A model generated the notes under the pieces. That model was not told where the DNA came from, did no database searches, and saw only the letters and a list, made by a program, of their open reading frames with translations. Positions 1 to 8,385 of a DNA stretch of 64,000 nucleotides are shown here, piece by piece. The first letter of the stretch is position 1. Each line of letters begins with the position of its first letter. Made by a program: the position numbers and the translations under genes. This DNA is from Candidatus Poribacteria bacterium (lineage in GTDB: Bacteria; Poribacteria; WGA-4E; WGA-3G): contig JAPOZO010000050.1 in the NCBI GenBank assembly GCA_026706025.1, positions 101,076-165,075 on the forward strand. Reading direction: 5' to 3'.

Positions 1-891
1 TTCGCTGCGCTTTTTGACGGTAACTTGTGCCTCCAGAAGTACACGTTCAACCTCAGCCAAGTCATCAGTCTGAAGCAATGTTTTGAATGCTGTTAAGTTT
101 TCAACGATGTCGCCGATCAAGGATACAAGTACATCTCTATTCTCTGTGAAAATGTCGGTCCATAAGTCCGGCGAACCTGCGGCGATCCGGGTAGAATCCC
201 GAAAACCGGTTGCCGTAAAATCCAACGCCTTACCCTCTTCGGTTTCCACATTCGCAACCGTATTGGCGAGAAGACTTGCAACAAGATGCGGGAGATGGCT
301 TGCAGCACCGATGAGGAGATCATGGGTTTTCGGGGAAAGGAGATGCGGTACTGCCCCAACGAATTCCCATAGATTTTTGATCAACCCTAAGGCATCCGGG
401 TCAGTGTTTGGAGTCGGTGTCAAAATACACGTTGCTTTTTGAAAAAGTGTTGCCCGTGCGGCACCGACCCCGGTCTCATGAGAACCTGCCATCGGGTGCC
501 CACCAATAAAAGAGAGGGCATCCACCCTCTGTTCCTGTAGCTGCGCCTCGATTGCCTCAACGAGTGTTGATTTTGTGCTACCGACATCGGTCAGGACGAT
601 CCGATGCTGCTGTGTGTTAACAGATTCAATGATCCGCTGTACCAACCTCGGAACCAAGGCAACAGGTGTACACAGCACGACGAGATCCGTTTCTCGAAGC
701 CCTTCCGCTAACTCCGTCGTTATTACATCAACGGCATCGTGTTCAAGAGCATCCCCAAGTCTACCGATGTTTCGTCCCAACCCGACGCGTTGTCCCTGAA
801 ATCCGTTCTTTTTCAACGCAAGCCCAAGCGAACCTCCGATTAACCCGACACCCCATATCGTAATTCGACGAAGTTGTTGTATCTGTTTCAT
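1..891 (-). CDS. tyrA: Prephenate dehydrogenase (partial, 3' end beyond window)
   Basis: Converts prephenate to 4-hydroxyphenylpyruvate with NAD(P)+ in tyrosine synthesis, in the cytoplasm. The frame is open from an ATG at 889-891 to base 1, so 297 codons are visible and the C-terminus lies outside. The N-terminus has a Rossmann dinucleotide motif (GVGLIGGSLG, about residues 14-23), followed by LTDVGSTKS and GGHPMAGSHETG, both typical of the TyrA family. Nothing in the visible part suggests a chorismate mutase fusion, although an ACT domain could follow past the edge. It is transcribed away from the DUF6785 gene end, with about 150 bp between them. Assignment is by motif and overall pattern, with good confidence. 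Confidence 0.9.
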   Translation of the reverse strand, partial: MKQIQQLRRITIWGVGLIGGSLGLALKKNGFQGQRVGLGRNIGRLGDALEHDAVDVITTELAEGLRETDLVVLCTPVALVPRLVQRIIESVNTQQHRIVLTDVGSTKSTLVEAIEAQLQEQRVDALSFIGGHPMAGSHETGVGAARATLFQKATCILTPTPNTDPDALGLIKNLWEFVGAVPHLLSPKTHDLLIGAASHLPHLVASLLANTVANVETEEGKALDFTATGFRDSTRIAAGSPDLWTDIFTENRDVLVSLIGDIVENLTAFKTLLQTDDLAEVERVLLEAQVTVKKRSE

Positions 892-1040
892 AGCAAGTCT
901 CAGAAGCCTTCAATCTTCAAATATATCGCGGTATACTCCATTGATAGAAGTCTTGTATATTTTACGGGAATTTGCCAATCTTTGTCAAGTGAAAACGTTC
1001 ACTGCCACGGGTAGATATGACTTAAAACCGCGTCCATTCG

Positions 1041-2951
1041 TCACCAAATAAACCGATACATCGGCATCTGCAGGAAGATACCGAGGAGTCCCCAGACACT
1101 TCCGACAAGGAATTCGCCTAAAATCAGCCCTAAAAAGAAGGGAGCGACACGTCGGTAAGTCCGTACCCCCCCGAAACGGAGAATGGCTAACTTGATGAAA
1201 TAACTGATAAAGACCGAGAACCAGAAAAAGTTGACTGCCCAGGTCCCAGAGATCGCATATCCAATCGGATATAGGGGCCACCAGAAAAAGCGGAGTCGAA
1301 CCAACGTGAGGCAAAACGCAAACAGCAGTCCGAAAACCATAGCAATCAATGACGGAATGTTCACAGGCATTGGGTTCGTCAACCAGCTCTGCGTGCGGTT
1401 AAATACAGAGCCTGACCAGACTTCAATCGCCCCATGTTCATAACCGATATGAAGCGCGCCCCAAAAAGCGGCAAGTGGACTGATTACCATTGCGAGGAGT
1501 ATTGCGACAGCCATCCGTCGCGAGGCACTGCGCGAGCGTTCCGCCAATTTCAAGCCCTCTAATTGATGTGGCATGGTATTGCCTCGGTAGGCACGATTGA
1601 AACAGAACACAAGCGAAAATAGCGATAGGTTCTGCCCGCCAAGTCGGCGCATCCCGAACATTTTGGGAAGTAAGACATCGGGTCCCATGGAGCGTAGATC
1701 GTGAATCGGTGGTCCCAATTCAGCGCGGACGCGGGTAATGACTGTCACAGTTATCAGGTGGATCGCAAGAACGAGGACTGCCACCCAGAGTGACATGCCC
1801 GCGACCCACCAGAAACCGGTTAGTAGCAGAAAACCGCTGATCAATCCTAACACCGCAGCGCGATAGGACATCGGTTCGTTTGATTGCACTTTTCTGTTCG
1901 CACGCCACGCCTGTCTGAGAACATCGCGCAGATGGTGCCGCGCACTCCACAACGCCATCAATAACACACCGACACAGACGCCAAACGATTGGTCAAAGAT
2001 AAATGGAAATCCCGGAATCCGCTGCAAGCCAGCAATGCTGCCGAAAATCATCTCAAATTTCCAGAAGATATAGAAAAACCAGAATGTGAAGGAGAGGTCA
2101 AGCGGAATAAAGTACGCCATCCCGATAACAAAAGGGAAAAAGACTATTGGTGTCCAGCCAATGGCGTTCCACGGTTTCGTTGTGAACAGGGGACGGAGAT
2201 CGTAGAATTCACCGCCGAGTCCAGGAAAATTGGGAAACAGAAAATGTAAGCCGTTAATCACGTCTATCCCACCTGCGAGGGCAATACCCATCCACAACGA
2301 CTTTGATCGGAAAAAGCGCGCCGTCGTCATCTGGAACGGCAGCTCAATAATTGGGTAACTGAGCCGTTCAACTTCAATCCACTGCCTTCTCAGAATCACG
2401 TTGATACAAAATGTTGTGAAAAGCAGCACAATGATAAACCCACTCCACGCCAGCACCGGTTGCCACCATAACTGGAGGTGCGGACGCAGATAAAGGGTAG
2501 ATTCACCCGTAAAATAGACGGTCAACTTACTTTTATCCGTCAAGGCGAGCCAGTCAGGGAGATAGCGGTGAAAGAGTGTACGCCACTCATTCTCTTCTGT
2601 TGCTAACCATCCAACGGTGGCAATATTTGTAATGATGACCTCAAACAGGTCGTGTCCACAAATGGCGGAGGCTATGGATAGCATCACGTAGAGTGTCAAC
2701 AATTCGCCTTGGGTGAGTGCAGCGCGCGGTGTAAATCGGTGAAGGAGCGTGTTGAGAGCTATCAACACAACGAGTGCGAAAATCGCGTTGAAAAAGAGGG
2801 ACATCGTCGTCGGGAAACCTTGATCCCAACGTAGCGATGCGAAGACCCAATAGTTATTGAAGGGAATCAGCGCGAGCCCGATCCAAATAATCCGCCAACG
2901 AATTTTCTGGTGAGGAGGAGATGTAGAAAGGGCAGGCGCGTGTTGCTGCAT
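1041..2951 (-). CDS. DUF6785/DUF6784-type polytopic membrane protein
   Basis: A 636-residue integral membrane protein with about a dozen hydrophobic segments, starting around residues 19-40 and 48-68. Hallmarks are RLSYPIIELPFQM near residue 198, RVRAELGPPIHDL in the second half and a C-terminal FWFSVFISYFIK segment. It matches the pattern of the DUF6785/DUF6784 proteins of Poribacteria and Planctomycetes, whose function is unknown. The topology somewhat resembles oligopeptide-transporter-like permeases, but I cannot assign a substrate. A clear paralogue lies at 26083-27972 and shares the same motifs in the same order. The start is the ATG at 2949-2951, without a strong Shine-Dalgarno. No obvious operon partner is present. 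Confidence 0.85.
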   Translation of the reverse strand: MQQHAPALSTSPPHQKIRWRIIWIGLALIPFNNYWVFASLRWDQGFPTTMSLFFNAIFALVVLIALNTLLHRFTPRAALTQGELLTLYVMLSIASAICGHDLFEVIITNIATVGWLATEENEWRTLFHRYLPDWLALTDKSKLTVYFTGESTLYLRPHLQLWWQPVLAWSGFIIVLLFTTFCINVILRRQWIEVERLSYPIIELPFQMTTARFFRSKSLWMGIALAGGIDVINGLHFLFPNFPGLGGEFYDLRPLFTTKPWNAIGWTPIVFFPFVIGMAYFIPLDLSFTFWFFYIFWKFEMIFGSIAGLQRIPGFPFIFDQSFGVCVGVLLMALWSARHHLRDVLRQAWRANRKVQSNEPMSYRAAVLGLISGFLLLTGFWWVAGMSLWVAVLVLAIHLITVTVITRVRAELGPPIHDLRSMGPDVLLPKMFGMRRLGGQNLSLFSLVFCFNRAYRGNTMPHQLEGLKLAERSRSASRRMAVAILLAMVISPLAAFWGALHIGYEHGAIEVWSGSVFNRTQSWLTNPMPVNIPSLIAMVFGLLFAFCLTLVRLRFFWWPLYPIGYAISGTWAVNFFWFSVFISYFIKLAILRFGGVRTYRRVAPFFLGLILGEFLVGSVWGLLGIFLQMPMYRFIW

Positions 2952-3053
2952 GGATAGTCCGAGTCGGGTTTTGTAGTCAGAATGCGTGTTGTTTTATCTA
3001 TAAATTTGCTGTGTTATTATACCTCAAAATTGAAATGCACTCAAGAATTTTGC

Positions 3054-3082
3054 TTGCCTCATTAAGGCAAATCTGGTAAAAT
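3054..3082 (+). promoter_or_regulatory. Predicted sigma70-type promoter of the TPR gene
   Basis: TTGCCT (3054-3059) and TAAAAT (3077-3082) are separated by exactly 17 bp and lie 45 bp upstream of the ATG at 3127. Predicted by eye only. Confidence 0.5.
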
Positions 3083-3126
3083 AATACTAAAATTAAAAGT
3101 ATCTGATATTCCTTTAACAAGACAAA

Positions 3127-5352
3127 ATGAACGCTATAAAAGAAGCACATTACAACCTTGGGATCGCCTATCTGGAGGCGGGACAATACAATAGAGCCGT
3201 TCCTGAGTTCGAGGCAGCCATAAAGCTGGATCCGAATTTTATAGGTGCACACGCTGCGCTCTGTCGCGCCTACCTCGAACAGAACGAACTCGAAAATGCA
3301 AGTACAGCGGTCGCATCGGCATTAAAACTTGATGCCAATTATCAACCAGCATTGCTGCTGTACGGTACTATCATAGAGGCATACCATGACAAGGGCAAAG
3401 CCTATTTAGATGATAGACAATATACCGAAGCCGTTGCAGCACTCCAGAAAGCCATAACGCTTGACGCAGATTTAGACGATAACTCACAGGACTCCCATCC
3501 GGAAAATATACATCTCTATGTCCATCTTGGTGCTGCCTATATCGGCATGAAGGCGTATCAGGAGGCGGTTGAAGCGTTACAATACGCGATCGCACAAGAT
3601 GCCGATCTCGTTGACGCGCACTACAACCTCGGTTATGCTTACGTAGAGCAGGGAGCATCCGACAAAGCGATACCACACCTTGAACGCGCTATTGCCATTG
3701 CTCCGCATCTCAAACGTGCGCACTACAACCTTGCACGCGCCTACCGAGAATCGGGCAATTTGGAAGCTGCAACGAATGCCATCACAGAGACACTAAGACT
3801 TGACCCGAACTATCAACGGGCACACGAACTCACAGATAGAATAAAACAGGAACATTACAACAGAGGTATCACCTATCTGAATGATGAACGTTATAGTGAA
3901 GCCGTTACCGCCTTCCAAAACGCCATCACCCTCGATTCCGATTTAGCGGTTGCACATTACAATCTTGGGTTGGCTTATCTCAAGATGGAGACGTACCCTC
4001 GCGCCGTCTCATCGCTTGAAAAGACGATAGTCCTTGATCCAAACCATACAGCTGCACACCATGCGCTTGCACTCTCCTACCTTGGACAACAAGAACTTGG
4101 AAAGGCAAGAGATGCGGCGAGAGAAGCGTTAAAAATAGATGCCAATTATCAACCCGCGCGCTCGCTTTTGGAAGCCATTGATCCGAGTTTCACGCCACCA
4201 CCGAGTCCTTCAACGCCAGGAGTGCAGGATGTTACGCCGTCAGTACCAGAACACACCGCAGACCCACAGTCGGCTGCAAAACCCACACAAGAAACGCACC
4301 ACGAACTCGGTCTCGCTTATTTAGACGCGAAAATGTACACAGAAGCAATTGCGGAGTTCCGAAAGGCGATAGATTTGGATCCGGATTTTGTAGAAGCGCA
4401 CACGAGTTTAGGCGAAATCTATTTTGAAATGCAACAACTTGATGACGCAGAAAACGCGGCGAAAGCGGCATTAGGGATTGATGCCGACTCGCAATCCGCC
4501 CGTCAACTTTTAGAAGCCATCGAACAGGCGCGCCCTGTTCGTCCCGAACCTGAACCGGCAAAGCAAACACCTACACCGACAGACCCGTCCGATATGAAGC
4601 AAGACTTAGAACGCGGACAGGTTTTTCTTAACAGCAGACAGTATGATCAAGCCGCGGCTGCGTTCAAAAGGGTAATCAAGGCAAATGCAAGTTCGATAGA
4701 AGGGCACTTCGGCTTGGGGCAGGCGTATCTTGAAATAGGTGCGTTTGACGATGCCAAAACTGCGGTGGATACCGTGTTAATACTCAATCCGAACCATCGG
4801 AAGGCACGCGAATTGATTCAAGTGATAAAGTTCGCCAGTAATATAGAGAGAAATAAGAAAATTCGGAAGAAAGTTTTGTCTTATGCCGTTATTTTAGGCA
4901 TTATTGCAGTGGCAATCTTCGGGGCAGTCAGGTTAAACCTAATTCCGTGGTCAACTTCGTCGGCACCTCCAAACCTCTCAATAGCAGCCTCCTTAGAGGA
5001 GCCTTCAGGAAACGGTTTCCTTGATGCAGGCGAAACAGCGCGGCTTAAGTTCATCATTCGTAACAACGGTGGCACAGCGCGTAATATTCAAATTAGGTTT
5101 GAACCATCATCTATAGCCGGGTTGCGTTTTAAGAAACCGGAGCCAATTCCAAAAGTAAGTGCAAACAGTGATGAAACCATTAGAATTCCTATTACTGCTG
5201 ATAAGAACATACAAGGCAGAAACCAAGCCTTGCAAATCCAATTACTCGGGAAGATTAGTTCGTTCGGAAAGATGGAGCCGCTCGTGACTCAAGACTTTTC
5301 TTTTAAAATTGTACCAACTCTACAAAAACCAACATCGCAACGACGGAAGTGA
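3127..5352 (+). CDS. TPR-repeat protein with a C-terminal membrane segment
   Basis: A 741-residue protein. Residues 1-590 or so are tandem tetratricopeptide repeats with recurring units such as AHYNLGLAYL and LDPNY. Two proline-rich linkers interrupt them, around residues 355-385 and 470-490. One hydrophobic segment, around residues 580-602 (SYAVILGIIAVAIFGAV), should cross the inner membrane. It is followed by a beta-rich domain with NGFLDAGETARLKFIIRN, a pattern common in extracytoplasmic Ig-like or CARDB-like domains. The likely topology is therefore a cytoplasmic TPR scaffold anchored to the membrane with a periplasmic C-terminal domain. TPR arrays mediate protein-protein contacts; the partner cannot be read from the sequence. 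There is no signal peptide. The start is the ATG after a predicted promoter. Confidence 0.85.
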   Translation: MNAIKEAHYNLGIAYLEAGQYNRAVPEFEAAIKLDPNFIGAHAALCRAYLEQNELENASTAVASALKLDANYQPALLLYGTIIEAYHDKGKAYLDDRQYTEAVAALQKAITLDADLDDNSQDSHPENIHLYVHLGAAYIGMKAYQEAVEALQYAIAQDADLVDAHYNLGYAYVEQGASDKAIPHLERAIAIAPHLKRAHYNLARAYRESGNLEAATNAITETLRLDPNYQRAHELTDRIKQEHYNRGITYLNDERYSEAVTAFQNAITLDSDLAVAHYNLGLAYLKMETYPRAVSSLEKTIVLDPNHTAAHHALALSYLGQQELGKARDAAREALKIDANYQPARSLLEAIDPSFTPPPSPSTPGVQDVTPSVPEHTADPQSAAKPTQETHHELGLAYLDAKMYTEAIAEFRKAIDLDPDFVEAHTSLGEIYFEMQQLDDAENAAKAALGIDADSQSARQLLEAIEQARPVRPEPEPAKQTPTPTDPSDMKQDLERGQVFLNSRQYDQAAAAFKRVIKANASSIEGHFGLGQAYLEIGAFDDAKTAVDTVLILNPNHRKARELIQVIKFASNIERNKKIRKKVLSYAVILGIIAVAIFGAVRLNLIPWSTSSAPPNLSIAASLEEPSGNGFLDAGETARLKFIIRNNGGTARNIQIRFEPSSIAGLRFKKPEPIPKVSANSDETIRIPITADKNIQGRNQALQIQLLGKISSFGKMEPLVTQDFSFKIVPTLQKPTSQRRK

Positions 5353-5710
5353 TAATGAGCGTTAGCATAAAATTCCACACATATTTGTGCCCGCTCTGTT
5401 CATTTTTTCCATATTATGCACCTTTCCCGTTCCAAAATTGTCTCTTTAATAAATAGCTGCTATAGACATATTGCTCCGCCCCAGCAAAACCCAACAGCAA
5501 AATTTGTTTATCAAGACTTACCCCAAGTTGCTATTTTTAAAAGCTATCACTTCATCTTAGTTTATCTTTTACATTATGCCATCATTACATATAAGCATAG
5601 AATTATCAAATAAATCATAATATGAATAATAGTACCTTTATACGGTTTTAGTATTGAATCTACGTTGTCGCCAAGGTGGCAACTTAGGTTAATTTAATAG
5701 AGGAATAATT
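5353..5710. other. Intergenic region with a solo repeat end
   Basis: AT-rich 358-bp gap without a credible gene. At 5675-5692 it carries one terminus of the second dispersed repeat family (GGTGGCAACTTAGGTTAA), which recurs at 52357-52374. The ribosome binding site AGAGGAA of the next gene lies at the right end. Nothing else is recognised. Confidence 0.5.
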
Positions 5711-6010
5711 ATGAACACACGCATGATTGAAAAATATTATGCCAAACAACGCAGAAATAGAGCACTGATATATTCTTTAGTAGTGCATGTAATTTTAATT
5801 ATCGCAACCGCGATATGGTTACTCAAACCGCTGGTAGAACAAATAGAAGATAAGTTCACTGTGGATTTTGTACGCCCACCGCAGCGAATACATAAGCCAA
5901 AAAAGATAGTGCGACAAGTCGAACTGAGCAAGGAAGCTTGCTACAACATCCATTCAGGACTCGGCAGCGAAGCGTTTGCCCTCATCTATGTCATCACTCC
6001 CACGACTTGA
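5711..6010 (+). CDS. N-terminal fragment of a frameshifted TonB-like/DUF4159 protein
   Basis: Start is the ATG at 5711, behind AGAGGAATAATT. The first 60 residues have the layout of a TonB-type energy transducer: a short basic cytoplasmic head (YYAKQRRNRAL), one membrane helix (residues 20-40, LVVHVILIIATAIWLLKP) and a basic proline-rich stretch (RPPQRIHKPKK). After about residue 76 the reading frame becomes implausible and stops at 6010. The adjacent frame is open from 5928 and continues directly into the DUF4159 domain. I read this as the front half of one gene broken by a single-base insertion near 5936-5942. It could be a real mutation or an assembly error. Confidence 0.65.
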   Translation: MNTRMIEKYYAKQRRNRALIYSLVVHVILIIATAIWLLKPLVEQIEDKFTVDFVRPPQRIHKPKKIVRQVELSKEACYNIHSGLGSEAFALIYVITPTT

Positions 6011-7097
6011 ATCCCAACCGAAGTTGGAGGCACCACCGCTCGCCACAGTGGCAGACCTTGCCCCTTCACCAGAGGCCATTCTCGCCCCTACCGATGTCAA
6101 CTCACCTACGGTAGAAAGAGGTAGTGGAGAAATTGAGGACGGACGCGGTTTAACAATGAACGGAAAAGGCACCGGGGTTGGAAATACCATCGGCAAAGGC
6201 ACAGGGGGTGGAGGTTCAGGGACGGGGCTCGGTAACGTAACGCAATCAAGTGGTACCGGACAAGATGCATTCGGTGAAGGGATTCCAGACACTATTGGTA
6301 GTTACAGAGATGAGATTGGGGATAAACTCGGGAGCATCATTGATGAAGAGGGCGGCATCGTGCGTGGCCATATCCGACTGATACGCCTCAAGCACCAAAT
6401 GAGCGACTGGTGGCAGGACCCAACAGCGGTTCCGTCGTTAATAAAATGGTTGCGTGAGAATGTGCGAACGATTACCGCTGATATGAAATACGCGGGTGGC
6501 GCGTTGCCGCTCACAGACGACCGCATTATGGATGCCCCCCTCGTGATCATGACAGGACACGATCAAGCGATGTCGGTGTCCTACCAACAACTCGCTGACC
6601 GCAATTCACAGACATCAAGGTTCACCGATGCCGAGCGCGCAGCCCTGCGCAAATATATTCTCGATCATAACGGTATGTTGTTTTTTGACTACTGCGGGGA
6701 CGGCGGTAACGAAAAATCGTTCGCGAATCTTGTAGAAACCGAGTTACGCGAGATATTCCCTGAGTATCCGATGAAAACCCTGGATGATATACGACATGAG
6801 ATTTTTCAGTCCTATTACAAACTGAAAAAAACGCCTGTCGGCGGTTCGGCGTTTTGGGGAACAGGTTACGAAGGCGGGAACACAAAATGGCGATATATCA
6901 AGGGCATCTTGGTGCCGGGACGGTTAGGTAAACCTCGTCTGGCAGTCGTATTTTGCCCGCTCGATTACTTATGCAGTATGGAGACGGCTGAGATCGATAG
7001 CCGTGCGCCACTTGCGTCGAGACGTTCCTCGGATGTCTACCGGTTCATGACGAACATGTTTATCTACCAAATGAGACAAAGGGCTAACAACGAATAA
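5976..7097 (+). CDS. DUF4159 domain protein (C-terminal part of the frameshifted gene)
   Basis: Open from 5928 in this frame, although the first possible start codons are TTG 5976 and ATG 5988. An acidic, then glycine-rich, linker (NGKGTGVGNTIGKGTGGGG) leads into a DUF4159 domain from about residue 140. The visible conserved stretches are FTDAERAALRKYILDHNGML and FFDYCGDGG, typical of this ThuA/GATase-like fold. DUF4159 proteins of known genomes are usually secreted or membrane anchored and of unknown function. Joined to the 5711 fragment the product would be about 460 residues: anchor, flexible linker, DUF4159 domain. The small gap of the two frames suggests the halves were one gene recently. 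Confidence 0.75.
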   Translation: MPSSMSSLPRLESQPKLEAPPLATVADLAPSPEAILAPTDVNSPTVERGSGEIEDGRGLTMNGKGTGVGNTIGKGTGGGGSGTGLGNVTQSSGTGQDAFGEGIPDTIGSYRDEIGDKLGSIIDEEGGIVRGHIRLIRLKHQMSDWWQDPTAVPSLIKWLRENVRTITADMKYAGGALPLTDDRIMDAPLVIMTGHDQAMSVSYQQLADRNSQTSRFTDAERAALRKYILDHNGMLFFDYCGDGGNEKSFANLVETELREIFPEYPMKTLDDIRHEIFQSYYKLKKTPVGGSAFWGTGYEGGNTKWRYIKGILVPGRLGKPRLAVVFCPLDYLCSMETAEIDSRAPLASRRSSDVYRFMTNMFIYQMRQRANNE

Positions 7098-7100
7098 GGA

Positions 7101-7131
7101 AAAAAATAGGGCGCGCTTCATAAACGCGCCC
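7101..7131 (-). terminator. Intrinsic terminator of the FNR gene
   Basis: Stem GGGCGCG (7109-7115) pairs with CGCGCCC (7125-7131), with a 9-nt loop. Read on the minus strand it is followed by CTATTTTTTTCC, a proper U-run, so it ends transcription coming from the gene at 7210-7980. On the plus strand there is no T-run. Confidence 0.7.
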
Positions 7132-7209
7132 ATATCAGTATTACATCAATGTGCTATTGCTGTTCAGATAAAGTCCTTCTGCAAGCGTGGATGACCTCAC
7201 CCATCGCCA

Positions 7210-7980
7210 CTATTCCTTAATCACAAAGAATTTTTCCTCTTTAATCCGTTCTTCAGGGAAACGTGCGCGCGCCCAGATCGCTTTTGAATTCTCAATCATT
7301 TGCGGATGTCCACACGCATAGACGACAGCGTTGGTATGGTCAAAGCCGAGTTGGTCGCCGTACTTCCGAATTACATCTTCGGCACGACCACTCTCGCCTT
7401 GCCAGTCTGGATCTTCCCACGGACGACTGACCGTTGGAACAAACGTGAACCACTCTTCCTGCGCCGCGAGTTCATTGAGTTCATCCATATAATACCCAAG
7501 TTCCCATGAACGGCTTGCACCGACAATCGCTATGATTTGATGCGGACTCGATTTGCCCTGTTCCTGCTCAATTTTTTGTGTCCGCGCAATGCTAATATAG
7601 GGTGCAGCACCGGTCACAGTTCCCGCCATGACGTGGCGTGTCATCCCGCTCTCCGTGTCCATCACGAATTTTCCGACGAGGCGGTCTCGAATAAACACGG
7701 TGTCGCCTAACTCCAATGCCCAAAATAGGGGGGTCGTAGCGCCCTCTGGCACTAATTCCACGAAAACCTCCATGAAAGGTTCGTGTGGGGAAGAAACTAT
7801 CGAATACGGACGTTGGACGATCTTTCCGTCAACCTCAAAACCGATAGTGGCGTATTGTCCGGGTATAAATGGTAACTGCTTATCAACACGGAATCTGAAC
7901 GCGGCTAAATCTTCAGAGAAGTCCTCACGTTCAATGAGTTCACCTTTACAATATTGCGTTCTGGCGCGTCTTCTTTGCAT
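7210..7980 (-). CDS. Ferredoxin-NADP reductase-like flavoprotein
   Basis: About 256 residues with the two-domain layout of the FNR superfamily. The FAD-binding barrel contains RPYSIVSSP (FAD phosphate and flavin contacts) after PGQYATIGF. It is followed by an NADP-binding half with AGTVTGAAPYIS and a late YACGHPQMIENS motif. It should pass electrons between NADPH and ferredoxin or flavodoxin in the cytoplasm. A longer frame begins at a TTG at 7995, but the ATG at 7978-7980 has AAGGAAATAATT in front and is the better start. The glycine-rich motif reads GTVTG rather than the more usual GTGTG, which may only be family variation. It stands alone, ended by its own terminator. Confidence 0.85.
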   Translation of the reverse strand: MQRRRARTQYCKGELIEREDFSEDLAAFRFRVDKQLPFIPGQYATIGFEVDGKIVQRPYSIVSSPHEPFMEVFVELVPEGATTPLFWALELGDTVFIRDRLVGKFVMDTESGMTRHVMAGTVTGAAPYISIARTQKIEQEQGKSSPHQIIAIVGASRSWELGYYMDELNELAAQEEWFTFVPTVSRPWEDPDWQGESGRAEDVIRKYGDQLGFDHTNAVVYACGHPQMIENSKAIWARARFPEERIKEEKFFVIKE

Positions 7981-8385
7981 AATTATTTCCTTCAAACTTT
8001 CTATAGCAAGTTTCGGCTCGTAAGTTACGCCGAAAAGAAAATCACAGAATTTAGACTAACTCTTCATATATTATACGCAAAACGAAAACGCATATCAAGT
8101 TTTTTTCAAAGGCAGTCAGCAATTAGCGGTCAAGGATGTCGCGACCGAGAGGTCGCTCCTACAATTGTTGGGTGCTTGCAATTCTGGTGGTTTTGTGATA
8201 AATTACAACAGTAGCGGTGGATGCGATTGCCCCTTTTGGTGCAATTGTGGACAAAGCCTGCCCTATTTTGTGCAGATTTTTTGGGTATCTTGCTAAAAGT
8301 CAGTTGTGGGGTATTATTCAGATAGGCACGGAATTTGCTCACAAATATGATATAGATTAATCTCCCCGAAAAAAGGAACGCAATT
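7981..8385. repeat. Intergenic region with a palindromic repeat
   Basis: Roughly 400 bp between divergent genes. No gene is supported. A perfect hairpin GCGACC-GAGA-GGTCGC occupies 8141-8156 and is followed by TCCTACA, the end shared by other short palindromes in this window. The ribosome binding site AAAAGGAA for the first WD40 gene is at the right end. The promoters of both genes must lie here, but no convincing -35/-10 pair was seen. Confidence 0.45.

Noticed and set aside
5897..5906. A6 run as a programmed frameshift site for the DUF4159 gene
   Set aside because: The second frame has a stop at 5925-5927, so the shift must occur after this run; no slippery site with a stem-loop is seen later.
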